A stretch of 64,000 nucleotides of DNA from assembly GCA_017311185.1 (NCBI GenBank), contig JAESUZ010001291.1:868001-932000 (forward strand). Direction: 5' to 3'. A program made the position numbers and the translations under genes. The DNA comes from Proteles cristata cristata (taxonomy: Eukaryota; Chordata; Mammalia; Carnivora; Hyaenidae). The number at the start of each line of letters is the position of its first letter. The first letter of the stretch is position 1. Positions 1 through 11,699 of this stretch are shown here, in pieces. The notes under the pieces are model-generated. The model saw nothing but the letters and a program-made list of their open reading frames with translations. It ran no database searches and was not told the origin of the DNA.

Positions 1-637
1 GTTCTCCATCCATTTCCAAAGGAACCTCTCCAAATTTCACTCCCCTCGCCGAAGGAAAATTGCATCTGGTGCCGAGAGTCGTGTTTATTCGGGCTTTGCT
101 CGGAGGACCTTTTTTGTATCGCTAGGTATTTCTGTCCAGTCACAGATAAAGCCAGTCAACTTTTGATTCCACATCATGCCCAGTGAAACCTGGAGCTAAT
201 ATTTTGCAAAATTGACTCTCTCCTCTCTCGATCTCCTCCTCCCTCCTCCTAGTTAAGTAAAAGCAGAGTGGTAGAGAGAACACAGCACCGTGGAGAAATA
301 AAGAACTCCCAAATAATCCAGAGCTTACCGATATACCTTTTAGTAGAGTAAATCTAACATTCATATACAATTTTAAACCTTGGATTGATGGCGTACTGTG
401 TTCGAGAAAAGGATTCATTTCCTGGACACTGAGCCCTGCCTGCCAGTCACCGCAGGAATAAGCCATACAGGCAATTCCAATGATTCCACTTAGTTCTTAT
501 CTCAACATAAGATCATCTTGCACACATTTAATTTAATATTTCGATTATACTCTGGATCAAAATTTGTAATCTGTCAATGTTTCCTAATGCTTGAATGGGA
601 ACCCAAATAAAGGAGAAAATAGAAAATGTCACATTTA

Positions 638-853
638 GGGGCGCCTGGGGGGCTCAGTCAGCTAAGCGTCCGACTTTGGCTCAGGTCATGATCTCATGGT
701 TTGTGGGTTCGAGCCTCGTGTCGGGCTCTGTGCTGACAGCTCAGCGCCTGGAGCCTGTTTCAGATTTTGTGTCTCCTCCTCTCTGTCCCTCCCCTGCTCG
801 CACTCTGTGGCTCTCTCTCAACCAAAAATAAATAAACATTCAAAAAAAATTTT
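638..853 (+). mobile_element. CAN-SINE (felid tRNA-Lys-derived SINE)
   Basis: Begins with the tRNA-derived head GGGGCGCCTGGGGGGCTCAG, includes the B-box-like GGTTCGAGCC region, then a CT-rich stretch and an AAATAAATAAAC A-rich tail. It is flanked by a 13-bp target-site duplication with one mismatch: AATGTCACATTTA (625-637) and AATGTCACGTTTA (854-866). Confidence 0.93.
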
Positions 854-2017
854 AATGTCACGTTTACAGTAAAATATGCAAGAACAGATATTATGAGGCT
901 TCTTAAAATTAAAACTTAACAAACAAAAAAAACCCACACCTGCATCCGTCTGCCAGATTCAGCTATAGTGTTACTATGACAGAAACTGTCAACAGTTCAG
1001 AACGTGGCCGCGGCTGCTAACTTCGTTTTGCCAAAGGACTCAAGAAGGATTCGGGTCCAATAAGAATGATCATTGTATCAACTGAGTTGACTCTTACCCG
1101 GGAGACCGGTCAGCTCCGAGACGCAGAGGTTCTTCCACAATGTTTGCTGCTAATGGGCCGCATAACCAGGGCTCTGGTCGTGCTCTATAAGCCAATCATT
1201 CCTCTAAGACCCCTTTGGAATTGATGTGATCTATCCTGTCTTAGATCATTAAGATCGAGTGGGATCCTTCCCCCCACTGCCCCCGCCTCATCATTTGGAA
1301 TTGGAAAACAAAGGCCTAGACGTTAGATTTCTTCTTTCTCCACAATTAAAGACTGTGTTCGAGAGTGGGTTTGGGAGTTTGCGGGCTAGGCTTGTGCTAA
1401 TCAAAAATAAGAGAGGAAATGGGACCCATTATGAGACCCATAATGCACATTTTATCGTACCTTATAAATGCTGCTGATCGCTGATGAGAATAATCTTGCT
1501 AAGATATTGCCAAATGACTGTGTCAAAAGCCCTCCTGAACTCTTCTGACCTTCCCTTTGTTAGGTTTATTACTATTTTCTCCTGTGGCAGGCACTGGATT
1601 TCCTTGTTACTGTTTTCAGGTTTTCAAAAGCTTCAGTAGAATTTCATCCCCAAAGGCCTTGCAATAGCATCCGTTTTTAAGTGGGCGGAAACTTCAACAA
1701 TCAATGTTATACATAGAGGCAACTCTACCTCTCAGAACGAAACTGAATTCATAGTTTATGGAAGGGTGTATATTCTGCTCACAATTTTAAATCCTCCCTT
1801 GAGTTGCTTGATAAATCCTCATTTCTCCGCCAAATCTCTTTCTTGCCTTCATTTCTCCTTTACCTTCGAAGCATTCTTAGTTAACAAAGTCCTGTGTCCC
1901 ACAATTATTCACCTTAATGGTTACAGTAAAGTCAGTTCCCATCTTTACCTGTTTTTAAAATTATAGGTAGGAATGGCTTAGAAAATACTTGCCAGTAGTC
2001 ATGATTAAGTCGTGTTT

Positions 2018-2292
2018 TTTTTTTAAGTTTATTTACTTATTTTGAGAGAGAGAGTCTGTGTGCACATGCACAAGTGGGGAGGGGCAGAGAAAGTCGGGGG
2101 CGGGGAGGGAGGGAGGGAGAGAGGGAGAGAGAGAGAGGGAGAGAGAGAGAGAGAGAGAGAGAGAATCCCAAGCAGGCTCTGCACTGTCATCACAGAGCCT
2201 GATGAGGGGCTTGAACTCGTAAACCATGAGATCATGACCTGAGTCAAAGTCAAGAGCCAGACGCTTAACCAACTGAGCCCCCCAGTCACCCC
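2018..2292 (-). mobile_element. CAN-SINE with internal (GA)n expansion
   Basis: Reverse-oriented element that starts with poly-T and ends in GCTTAACCAACTGAGCCCCC. The target-site duplication is AAGTCGTGTTT (2007-2017) and AAGTCATGTTT (2293-2303). The pyrimidine stretch of the SINE, seen here as purines, has expanded into a long GA/GGGA microsatellite at about 2090-2164. That expansion explains several low-complexity open frames here. Confidence 0.92.
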
Positions 2293-3649
2293 AAGTCATG
2301 TTTAATTTATACAAAACCACTTAACTATGGGCCTTAAATGCTAAAACTGGAGGAAAAACAGAGATGGTACATTCTTCTCACATGCGCCCCTCACACGTGC
2401 AGGGCTGAGACACCCCAGAATGGGGAGGGGAGGCGGAGAGCAGGAGAGAATGACCAGTTTAACTCTCTTTGTCACATAATTGACGGTTATCAACCCCCTT
2501 CCCACAAAGTCGGGGAAAGAGGACAGAACGGGAGTCAGCGGAGTAGAAAGATCAGAGCGTCTCACTGTCTCTGTCAACCTTCTCAGTGGCCACGCACCGT
2601 CCTGTCCCCTTGGATTAAAGCTCAGGCTCTGGTGCCCTTCTTCTCTTAGGCGCCCAGGGAAACACCGGCTTCTACAGTGACCGTAATCCGGTCCCTCCGT
2701 CTTTCCCTGTTGGGATGACTCTCCTCTCTTCAGCTTGCTGACTCTGCTCCTGACGGCACAGGCCGAGGTGGGGAGAGGACAGATGGACATAAAAATGGCC
2801 TTTCTGTGCTGAACTGTCATGAGATGGCCTCTGTCTCTGGGCCAGCAGATGGCTCAAGCCGGCTCTCTCATGAGGTCTTCTGAGGCCCAGCTGGAACCTT
2901 CCAAGGGCACATGGCTATGGGCAACGTGTTTTCTCCCAGCTGCATGCTCCCTTGTCAGGGACTAGTTTCATCCAGGTCCACCCTTCAAGGCTCTGTCTGT
3001 GACGCTGCCTCCGCACACATTTCCCAGGGGTCCTGCGGGACAGGATTTTAAGTGGTTCAGAGCAGTGGTAACAGGCCCAGGGAACACTCACAGGTCTTTG
3101 CCTGCTCCCCGTGGGGGTAAGCAAGTGCCGATGCAGCACAGCCCTCTCTCTCTGTATCTCTCTGTCTCTGGGTGTCTCTGCCTCTGTCTCATCTCTCTCC
3201 TTTGTCTTCCTCACTCTTCCTTGCTCTTCTGTCTTTTTCTCTCTTCTCTCCTCAGCTCAAAAGACACAGCCTCTTAGGGGACAATATTTACTCAGTCACC
3301 TTCGTTAACCTGGAGGTGACAAGAAAGTCCCAGTGCCTCATTCCCAGAAGTGAGGAAGACACACAGAATTTCAAAAATTTTCTGTGTCTGTCCCCTGAGT
3401 TCCAGAATTGCCTGACATGAGTTTTCAGCATAATAGTCTGGTCCCTCCTTGAGAATGCAACATCTACTGAATGTTGGTGCTTCTATGGAAACTTCTAACT
3501 TAGCATTCTATTAAACGACTCTATTCTGTTCTTCATGATAAATTGTGTTCGTGGTGAAGTCAATATTCAGAAAAATACAAAGGAGCTTATAGAAATTAGT
3601 GCAAATGCCAAGAGTTACCACATAGGCACACAAGCAAAATGAAGTTGTG

Positions 3650-3850
3650 AATGAACATTTACTGAACACTTATTTGGTTGGTAAAGTAGTATTCGGTGAT
3701 CTGTGTTCCTTACCCTATTTAGCCCTCATAATATCCTTACAAAGTGGACATTCTTATTCCCATTTAACAGATAACTATCCTGAAGTTCTAGGAGGTGAAG
3801 TAACTCACCAACAATCTCCTACTGGTTAGCAGCAAAGCTTGGGCTCGACC
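3650..3850 (-). mobile_element. MIR SINE relic
   Basis: Diverged from, but colinear with, the MIR consensus in reverse orientation. It has a TTTACTGAACACTTA start, a TTTAGCCCTCATAATATCC stretch, CCCATTTAACAGAT, and a GAAGTAACTCACC...GGGCTCGACCC end. MIRs are ancient mammalian tRNA-derived SINEs. Boundaries are approximate. Confidence 0.75.
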
Positions 3851-4219
3851 CTGGCAAGTGGGGAATTTTATTCCTCTATGGGCATATCCTAGATTCTATT
3901 AAGGAGAATCATCTTCAATGGCTACTAAGATTTTAGAGAAGAGGATTGTTTCTATGGATGTTATTGCTGACTTTCCAACATCAGTTTCATGCAAACTATC
4001 CTTCTCTTTATATGACTGAATGATCCTGACACCTCGAATTCTTCACTCTTGTCTGTGAGTCTGTTTCCAAAGTTGAAAGCCAATAGTAGAGCATCCGGTA
4101 GGGATCCTAATCCTAACTGACAGTGGGAAACATTGGGTAGGTAGGTATTCCCAGGGGTCAAAATGTACACCTTAAATTCTTTTTCAGAGTTGTTCATTAA
4201 AGAACTACATGTCATTCTT

Positions 4220-5890
4220 TTTTGGGGGGGGGCACATTAGTCTAAGATAATTTGTCTCGCATCCTGGACTTCAGCGATGCCACCTTGAGGCACATTGCCA
4301 CTCTCTACGCCCATACTCAAGCCAGACATCGTTAATCACTGGTGGTGCTGGTTTTTCCTGAAACCTGGAACCTTCAGAGTTGGAGGAAGCCATGGCCAGC
4401 TGATTGGCATTGCCTTCAAGATTAAATCCACCTGTCCTTGGTGAAGTGTCTTCCTCTCCAAATCTCATCTGCACACCTTCATGCTTTATCATCCTCTGCA
4501 ACAGGTTCTCTGCTAATGCCTCTGTCAACATCCACACCTCTCTTTTTCCCCATCTTGGACAGAACTAAATGGCAGGAGGCATGAGACTGCATCTTGGAAA
4601 AATCAGTTTTGTTTGGGGAATCATTGTACTCTCCTACCTTTCCCGGAATCAGCACTCTAACCACAGCTGCTAGAAAAATTCTAAGTGGGTTTCGCCTCAC
4701 ATAGTGAGGCTAAACAATGCGTTATATAAAGACAAAATCATCCCTTAAAGAAAGAGAGAGAATGGCTGTTGCCAGGCCAGAAAGAAGGAGAAGATTACGG
4801 GCTGTTTCCATCCTGGTGATCACTCACACCAGGCCCCTCGCTCTCCAATGCTCTTTGTTCGATGCTAGTGTTAACAAAAGCCTCTTGACCAAAAAGTGCT
4901 GAGGTCACACAAATATTTGGCAAAGAACTGTCTCTGCTGATGGATTGGAGATGCTGAGAAAGTCACCAATTTACACCATTGACGGATTTCCTCTTCTTAA
5001 AGATATGGGCAAAATTACTTGTCCATTTGACATCTGCAAACACATTCTCTGTAGCCGTGCTTAACAGCATGTCATAGACAATTATGACATGTGGCCCATC
5101 AGACGACTTGTCTGGATGCCTGGGGCTTTTGTGACTCCACCCTTAGCTGCTTATGATGATACTACATGTGGGCAGCGAATAAATTCAGTGCATGCTACCC
5201 TCCGTCAGTCCGAATGCATCCCTACTGAATACCTCAATCAGCCTGAAGTCCGTAAGGGCATGGTAATGATAACCTGGTGACCCTGAATCGCTGAGATTTG
5301 CTACAGTCCCAAGATCATCTTTATGATGGCTGAAGTCATAACTGTGGCTGAATTAACAATAGCCGCTTTTATGTGTAAGCAGCCCGAATTGTTATGGAAA
5401 CAGGAATATATGCATTGTTGAACACTAGTGGTCATCCTAACGATACTTTTTAGGTGCTCTTGTGGCATGGGCTTTGTTTGCAGTTTTGGTTTATGCTCCT
5501 AACTCCTCTAATGAAAAAGACAGGGGGACATAAGCAGCAGCCACCAAATAAGTCCGCTGTCACAGAGGCCAGACCTCCTTTAGGTCGAAAGTTATCATTA
5601 CAGTACCAGTTAGGGCCTCAGCCTGGTTTAAGCATTCATCAGAGATGAGCCATTACTGTGAGAGGCACGGCAAAGACATTGGGGATCATCGCAAACGATG
5701 CCTGAGCTGTTTGCTGTGGGGTTGATGGAGCAATAGCTTCACTCACAAATTTCTGACGTTGCAACCTAGGCACGAAGTAGGCCATGCTTTTTGAATTGAG
5801 GTGGAAGTCAACGAATCCAGCCACCCGATGCCAAGAATTCATGGAGGCATTTTGCGTCACACTTGGACAACTACGACAGCATCCTAGCAA
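4220..5890. other. Unidentified interval with short open frames on both strands
   Basis: I recognise no gene or repeat here. Short frames exist on the minus strand (4271-4537, 4479-4700, 5639-5890) and plus strand (5089-5280). None has a start, a stop-free length or a protein motif I can match. An old decayed repeat or a disrupted processed pseudogene is possible. A G-run occurs at 4223-4231. Confidence 0.25.
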
Positions 5891-5949
5891 GTGATCCGTC
5901 GTCTCTCGCCGCGTCTGTCCATTCTATCCCCACCTTTGTCTTCACGCTT

Positions 5950-6270
5950 GAAATGTCTCCATTCAGTGCTCCTCCCCATCCCTCAAACACCATCACTGAA
6001 GCCCCTTATCCAGTTGGAACTGGGACTCTTCCCTGGTGACCTGTTCCTGCTCCACGGTCTCAGCCCTCTTGCTTGAAAACTAGTCAGTGCCTCACCCGCC
6101 GTGTTTCTCACCTCCAGAGGGTCTCTTGTTTGGAGTAGTTTCCCTGCCTTGCCAAATGGCACCCAACCTTCAAGACTCTGCTCCACCCCCATTTCTTCCA
6201 TCAAGTCTTCCTGACCATCTTCATCTTTCTTCCTCCAATATCATGCATTCATTCCCAGTATTCCTTTGAG
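5950..6270. mobile_element. L2-like relic
   Basis: C/T-rich sequence resembling diverged L2 3' sequence (CTCCACGGTCTCAGCCCT..., TCTTCCTGACCATCTTCAT). Recognition is by texture and short motifs only, so both identity and limits are tentative. Confidence 0.35.
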
Positions 6271-6297
6271 CACCCACCATATGAATATAGGGATTCC

Positions 6298-6741
6298 TTT
6301 TTAAAATTTTTTTAATGTTTATTTTTATTTTTTTAATGTTTTTTATTTATTTCTAGGAGAGAGAGAGAGAGAGACAGCGTGAGCAGGGGAGGGTGAGAGA
6401 GAGAGGAGTCACAGACTGAAACAGGCTCCAGGCTCTGAGCTGGCAGTCAGCACAGAGCCGGACGCGGGGCTCGAACCCACGAACCGCGAGATCATGACCT
6501 AAGCGAAAGTCGGACGCTTAACCAACTAAGCCACCCAGGTCCCCCTTTATTTATTTGTATTTTTGAGAGACAGAGTATGAGCAGGGGAGGGGCAGAGAGA
6601 GAGGGAGACACAGAATCCGAAGCAGGCTCCAGGCTCCGAGCTGTCAGCACAGAGCCCGACGTGGGGCTCAGATCCACGAACTGCGATATCATGACCCAAG
6701 CCGAAGTCAGATGCTTAACTGACTGAGCCAGTTAAGCCCCA
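6298..6741 (-). mobile_element. CAN-SINE interrupted by a younger CAN-SINE
   Basis: The older element occupies about 6298-6331 (its T-rich tail) and 6546-6741 (body, ending GACTGAGCCAGTTAAGCCCC). A second element of the same family sits inside its A-rich tail. The body contains the usual GAAGCAGGCTCCAGGCTCCG and GTCAGCACAGAGCCCGACG blocks in reverse orientation. Confidence 0.88.
6332..6545 (-). mobile_element. CAN-SINE, young subfamily, nested
   Basis: This element carries the diagnostic TTTATTTATTTCTAGGAGAG tail and the GAGCTGGCAGTCAGCACAGA block. Both are shared with the copies at 9918-10173 and 12311-12526. It is inserted in the tail of the neighbouring SINE, which dates it as the later insertion. 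Confidence 0.88.
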
Positions 6742-6751
6742 AGAGATTCTT

Positions 6752-6968
6752 TTTTTTTTTTTCTATTTCATTTATTTACTTTGAGATAGAGAGAGAGAGT
6801 CCAGGGAGGGGCAGAGAAAGTGGGAGACAGAGAAACCCGAGAAGACTCCACATTGTCAGCGCAGAGCCCAACACAGAGCTCAAACTCATGAAGAGAGAGA
6901 TCATGACCTGAGCTGAAATCAAGAGTTGGACGTTCAACCGATTTAAGGCACCCAGGAAGCCCCTGGAT
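6752..6968 (-). mobile_element. CAN-SINE
   Basis: Starts with a poly-T run and ends at ...CACCCAGGAAGCCCC. It is flanked by AGAGATTCTT at 6742-6751 and again at 6969-6978. A related ATAGGGATTCCTT lies left of the neighbouring element (about 6287-6299), which suggests that this target region was hit repeatedly. Confidence 0.9.
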
Positions 6969-7759
6969 AGAGATTCTTATGGGATAGTCCTTGCCACTTG
7001 TGTGGTACATATCATTTCTCTGTTGACTTGTTAGAGTCTTTGCACGTGATGTACCTGTCTTTTTCTCCCTCCTCTACCCACAACTGCATCTTCTTGGTGT
7101 CCTCCATGGTGTATGACACCACAGTCTAGGTAGATAAGAGTCTGAAGGCACTAGTTTGCTACACCAGAGTCCTCAGCATCTTCTAGGAGAGCCAGAAGTT
7201 CTCTTGTGTAGCTAATGCCTTGATCAGGATCCGCACCCTGCTGGCTTGTTGGCTCAGTGGCACATCCTTCCATCAAGAAATCCTTAGCTCTGGGAGCCAA
7301 AGGCTCACACTCCAATGGCTGGTCTTGGGGCCTCGCATGTCTCAGAAGCACCCTCTTTCTCTTTGCCCTCGAGTCAGAGCTCCCCTAACATCAAACATCA
7401 GGTTTAATTTCCTGATTCGCTTGAAATCCGTGCAGATGGAAATGCTCCCCTTCACTAGCAAAAGGCCTTTGATTTAAAACACAATTTCCACAAGTAAAAT
7501 GGCCAATTCTGGGCAAGTGCCAAGAGCCTCACACCATGGCTGATTGGGCATCTCTGGCTTCCTTGTGGAGATCTCTCTGGAGCCAGGATCCCAGGCGCCA
7601 TTTTGGGGAGATCTGTGGAAATGCTGTGAGGAACCGGAGCCAACCCAAGCCAAATGGCCACGTCTGGGAATTTTTAGATGACAGAATGTGTGATCATCTC
7701 TACCCACCATGAATGGGAGAAAATTTAAATCTGGAGAATATTAGAAAACTCCCCACGAC

Positions 7760-7971
7760 GGGGCGCCTGGGTGGCTCAGTCGGTCAAGCATCTGACTCTT
7801 AATTTCAGTTGAGGTCATGATCTCACAGTTAGTGGGATGGAATCAGTCATAGGGCTCTGTGCTGACAGTGTGGAGACTACTTGGGATCCTCTCTCTTCCC
7901 CACTCTCTCCCCCTCCTCTTCAGATGTGCACATACTCTCTCTCTTTCAAAATACATAAATAAACTTAAGGG
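7760..7971 (+). mobile_element. CAN-SINE
   Basis: Canonical GGGGCGCCTGGGTGGCTCAG head and a CT-rich middle, ending in CATAAATAAACTTAAGGG. The flanks share AAAACTCCC-AC on both sides, an imperfect target-site duplication. Confidence 0.92.
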
Positions 7972-8189
7972 AAAAACTCCCACAGTGCACTGCCGTTTCT
8001 GACATGCTGAGATGGTGACCCTAGCTCCCCTGCAAGGGGAACAAAAATGAGAAACACACAGCTTCCCAGAAGCTTCCTGTCCCCGCCCCCACCTGGCAGC
8101 CGAACCCTCCTCATTAAGGTGTCCCCACAGTTGCAAAGCTCCAGATGCCTCTGGCTCTGCCACTAGCACTGTCCTACGCTCAGCAAGTG

Positions 8190-9080
8190 ATGCTGGGGCG
8201 GAGAGGCGAGTGGCACCATGTCTCATGACGTCAAGCACGGGGTTGGGAGCGAGGCTGCATGTGGGGAAAGGCCGGGGGAGTCGTTTGCATGCGCCTTTCT
8301 TCTTTCCACCGGGAAAGCAGGCGAAGCTCTCATTACCGCGAGGCAAGCGCAGACTCGTGTCAATCTTCTGGGGGCTCATGCGCTCCCACCCCCCACCCCC
8401 TGCATGCTCCGCGGCTGTCGGGGCCGCGCCTCTGTCTGAAGCCTTCTCCCGGCTTAGGCTCACCCTGGCCCCTAGACTGGTGACACCCTGCCTAAAAGAG
8501 AACCCACAGCCCTGCCTCCAGAATGAATCCAGCTTCCAGAGGCTTCCACGGAGGCGCACCTGGCGGGGAGGGGCTTCTCGGGCCCACCTGAGACGTGGGG
8601 ACGCCGGCGCGGACAGGTGGGCGCAGGTGCGGCCCCAGGAGCCTGCCTGTGGGCCCCCAGCTGCTTAACGCAGGAAGTACTTAGTGCATCAGGAAGCGCT
8701 TCCGTGCGGCAGCGGATGGGCGCGGCCCCGACCTTGCGGCCCCGACCTCGCGGCCCCGACCTCGCGGCCCCGACCTCGCGGCCCCGACCTCGCGGCCCTG
8801 ACCTTGCGGCCCCGACCTCGCGGCCCTGACGTTCAGCGCTGATGCTGCGGGCGCCCGAGCTGCAGACCCCACGGGACCCCAGCACCGCCCTGGCCCAGCA
8901 TCGCAGGGCCTGCCTGACCCTCGCCCGCATGCGCCGAGGCTGCCCGACACGTAGGGCTCACCCAGCGGCCCCCGCGGCTTTGGCCGTGGGACACCCGCGG
9001 GCCAGGAGGGGCGTCTCGCATCTCTGTCACTGGGAGGTGGTGGGCTTGCCGCCCTTCCCGGGTCCTCCTCGCATCTGGGA
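8190..9080. promoter_or_regulatory. GC/CpG-rich patch, candidate intragenic CpG island
   Basis: By eye the sequence is much richer in G+C and in CG dinucleotides than its surroundings, with many CGCG, GCGG and CCGAC words. It contains a 14-bp minisatellite at 8722-8830. Long overlapping open frames on both strands are expected from the high GC and show no recognisable protein. An alternative promoter, an antisense RNA start, or a subtelomere-like GC-rich repeat are all possible. I see no TATA box or known exon. Confidence 0.5.
8722..8830. repeat. 14-bp minisatellite, about 7.8 copies
   Basis: Tandem copies of GCGGCCCCGACCTC start at 8722, 8736, 8750, 8764, 8778, 8792, 8806 and 8820. They differ only by C/T changes (CCTT for CCTC, CCCTGACC for CCCCGACC). 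Because 14 is not a multiple of 3, the unit is read in all three frames. The repeat is therefore unlikely to be protein-coding. Confidence 0.95.
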
Positions 9081-9279
9081 TTCTGATGGTAGCTGAGTCT
9101 AGGCACCATTCATTCCGAAGACGTTTACTGGGAACCCAGGTTCAAAGCCCTCTTGGGGTAACAGTGAGGGTGGGGACCAGAATCGTTTATAAACTCGGAC
9201 ACGGGCAGCTTACTGTCTGGGGGAAAACCGCAAACAGGACGCAGTGTCCGCTCTACCAGCCGGCCCCCACCCTCCGGTT

Positions 9280-9480
9280 CCCACCATGCGGTGGGTGCCA
9301 GGTGACGCCTGGGTATCGCCCAGACCTGGACTCCAGCTCTGTCATGTACAGACCCCTCCATCGGGGGACAGCTGAGCCCCCACGGTCTTATCCTCTTAAA
9401 GGGGGCGGGACTGAGCCCACTTCATAGCCGCTGTAAGAATGTGAAATGAATGAAACCATACACACGAAAGCATTTCCTAG
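9280..9480 (+). mobile_element. Possible MIR relic
   Basis: Weak colinearity with MIR: CCTGGACTCCAGCTCTGTCA, then GAGCCCACTTCATAG...GCTGTAAGAATGTGAAATGAATGAA. Highly diverged and tentative. Confidence 0.4.
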
Positions 9481-9917
9481 GACAGGATTATTAATATGCC
9501 TTGGTGGCCCCCAGGCAACGTCACCACAGTTCACGTCTGCGAGGCGACCCAGGAGAGGCCATAACCCGGGGAAATATCGATCATATTTTCGTTTTGCAAG
9601 GATCGAAGTGTCCCCAGCAACATATGACTGCGATCTACGTTTCCGGGTCTCACAGACGCCCCGCACGTTCGCTGCCCTGTCCACTCTTCCCTTTGTCCTT
9701 AGCACAGTGACAGGGGCCAGCCGGGCACCTCCTCCTGGACGCCTCACACCGTCCCTTCACTGAAGCCAGAAGCTACCAGATGCAACAAGAAACCTTCTCT
9801 GCCACAGAAGCCTTGACCCTCTCAGCCTGAGGACCCAGTGTCAAACACGTTGTTTAAAATGCCGGTTTTCAAGATTTCTGCCCTTGCTTGTCATGTCCAC
9901 TCGATTTTAAGACTTTC

Positions 9918-10173
9918 TTTTTTCTTTTTTTCTTTTTTTTTCTTTTTATAAATGTATTTTTTTGTTAATATTTTTATTTATTTCTAGTAGAGAGAGAGAG
10001 ACAGCTTGAGCAGGGGAGGGTCAGAGAGAGAGGGAGTCACAGACTGAGACAGGCTCCAGGCTCTGAGCTGGCAGTCAGCACAGAGCCCAACGCGGGGCTC
10101 GAACCCACGAACCGCGAGATCATGACCTGAGCGAAAGTCGGACGCTTAACCGACTAAGCCACCCAGGCGCCCC
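9918..10173 (-). mobile_element. CAN-SINE, young subfamily, perfect 17-bp duplication
   Basis: The T/CT-rich tail is followed by TTTATTTATTTCTAGTAGAG, and the element ends in CCACCCAGGCGCCCC. It is bounded by identical 17-bp direct repeats TCGATTTTAAGACTTTC at 9901-9917 and 10174-10190. The perfect duplication and near-consensus body indicate a recent insertion. Confidence 0.96.
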
Positions 10174-10795
10174 TCGATTTTAAGACTTTCAAACATTTGT
10201 TTATGATCCCAGTTCTTTCAAGCCCTCAGAAAGCTGAGGCTCTAGGACAGAGCGAGTCTCCCTGACCCCAGACACTGGGCTCTCGTCCACCATGAGCACC
10301 AGGGCGCTGACGCCCCAGCTCGCCAGGGACCTCGAGCGAGGAGCAGGGTGTCGGTAGAGTAGAGGAGAGCGAGGCAGAGGAAAGGATGTGTGTTTGAGGC
10401 GCTCCCGTAGGGAAGGGATATGGCTCCCCAACTAGACGAGGGCCCTGGTTGCCACAAGAAGTCCGTCTTCTATCTGGTTCTAGACGAAGTAGACATGCGT
10501 GCTCCCCCTGGCAGAAATCCCAGGTCTATGCCCTCCCTGAGGCTTGATTTTACTTTTACGTGAGATGCATCCCCTCTTTCTAGCCATGCATTTGACTCGT
10601 GTGCTTATCTCTCCTGCAGACGCTCATGGCCTGCACTGGCTTCCCTACCCACATCTCCAGATGTGTTCACAGTCTCTGTATCCGTTCTCAGAACCCTCCT
10701 GCGTCCTGCAGACAGCAGGGTGTGGACCATTTTCTGCTGCATGTGCAGATGCAGGGCAGAGCCTAGCACCTCACCTTTGGGCCTGTCTCTTGCAG

Positions 10796-11002
10796 ATTAT
10801 TGGGACCATACCTCTGATGCCGAATCCGGGGCCATCAAGCCAAGCAGCGAGTGGCACCCAGGGCCTGCAAGTGCAGCCCATCACCCCCCAGCTCCTGACC
10901 AACGCCCAGGGCCAGATCATTGCCACGGTCATCGGGAACCAGATCCTGCCAGTGATCAACACCCAGGGCATCACGCTCTCACCCATCAAGCCCGGCCAGC
11001 AG
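10796..11002 (+). CDS. POU6F2: POU6F2 coding exon (Gln/Pro-rich segment)
   Basis: A 207-nt exon of 69 whole codons, starting I-I-G-T-I-P-L-M-P-N-P and ending ITLSPIKPGQQ. It has a canonical acceptor (CTGTCTCTTGCAG) and donor (CAG|GTAACA). The sequence matches my memory of mammalian POU6F2 upstream of the POU domain, and it is rich in Gln, Pro, Ile and Thr as is typical of a transactivation segment. The exon has phase 0 at both ends and joins the next exon as ...PGQQ|LHQPSQ. The exact residue at the upstream junction cannot be checked because the preceding exon lies outside the window. The frame stays open upstream for about 80 codons, but that part is intronic and lacks similarity. Confidence 0.95.
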
Positions 11003-11699
11003 GTAACAGCTCCCTGTCCAGGCAGCCGTGGCTACCCGGACCCCCCTCTCCTCCCCACTCATCTTCTGTTTGGTCTCAACAAATGAAGAATAATTTTTAA
11101 ATCACAGCATATTTAATCCCTGATCCTAACGTATCAATGATTTTAAAAGGCAAGGAGCTCTTTTTTCATTCTTAGTGGATATGGGTAATAACTAAATAGC
11201 TCTCGAACCTACAAATATGAATCTGTTAAATTATAAACAGACATAGTGGACTAAAATTCAATAGGGTTATGTTCTTTCTTCAACATCTGTGATTCTTAAT
11301 TTTCGGATAATTTTTAAAAGAGGTCAAGAAGTAACCAAGACCATTTTATCCCCTAACTGTAAATGAAGAAAAGATCACTGCATTGTGCAATAAAGCAGAG
11401 TGTTCTGTAGCAGGACAGGTGTGTACAACACACAGGTGGGGGTGACCGGTTTTGTCCGAGGAGTTTTGAGTTCTTACGGAGGAAATGGGCGGGGGGCTGG
11501 TTATTGATGGACGGAGATGGAGTAAGAGTTAACTGGGTAAATAACGGGATCACAGCACCTCAGGCCGTGAGAAGAGCGGCGGCCCAAAGGCAGGGAAAGG
11601 TGAAGGAGGTAAGAGTGTTGCGACACAGAAGAAAGGCTCCTGTGACTGGACCCAGGGGAAGGCTGAGGGCAGCCGCGGAAACGGCTCCGTGATCAAGCT

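Larger units (their letters stand above)
1..10795 (+). other. POU6F2: POU6F2 intron (3' part), upstream of first exon in window
   Basis: This is non-coding sequence ending at the acceptor TGCAG (10791-10795). No stretch resembles the Gln/Pro-rich upstream part of POU6F2, so I place the whole interval in one intron; that is inference. It holds CAN-SINEs (638-853, 2018-2292, 6298-6968, 7760-7971, 9918-10173), a MIR relic (3650-3850), L2-like and MIR-like sequence (5950-6270, 9100-9480) and a CpG-rich patch (8190-9080). In 1-637, 867-2000, 2300-3640, 3860-5900, 6980-7750 and 10191-10790 I see no recognisable gene. Pyrimidine-rich sequence runs through 3140-3260. Confidence 0.75.

Noticed and set aside
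2029..2320. Ser/Leu-rich and Glu/Arg-rich frames.
   Set aside because: They translate the (GA)n/(CT)n tract of a SINE.
8472..9109. Long minus-strand frames (152 and 142 codons) with Gly/Arg/Pro-rich repeats.
   Set aside because: They are produced by the 14-bp GC minisatellite and high GC, which remove stops in all frames. No start context, splice sites or recognisable domain.
10544..11086. 180-codon plus-strand frame around the first exon.
   Set aside because: Only 10796-11002 within it is the real exon; the rest is open intron on either side of canonical splice sites.
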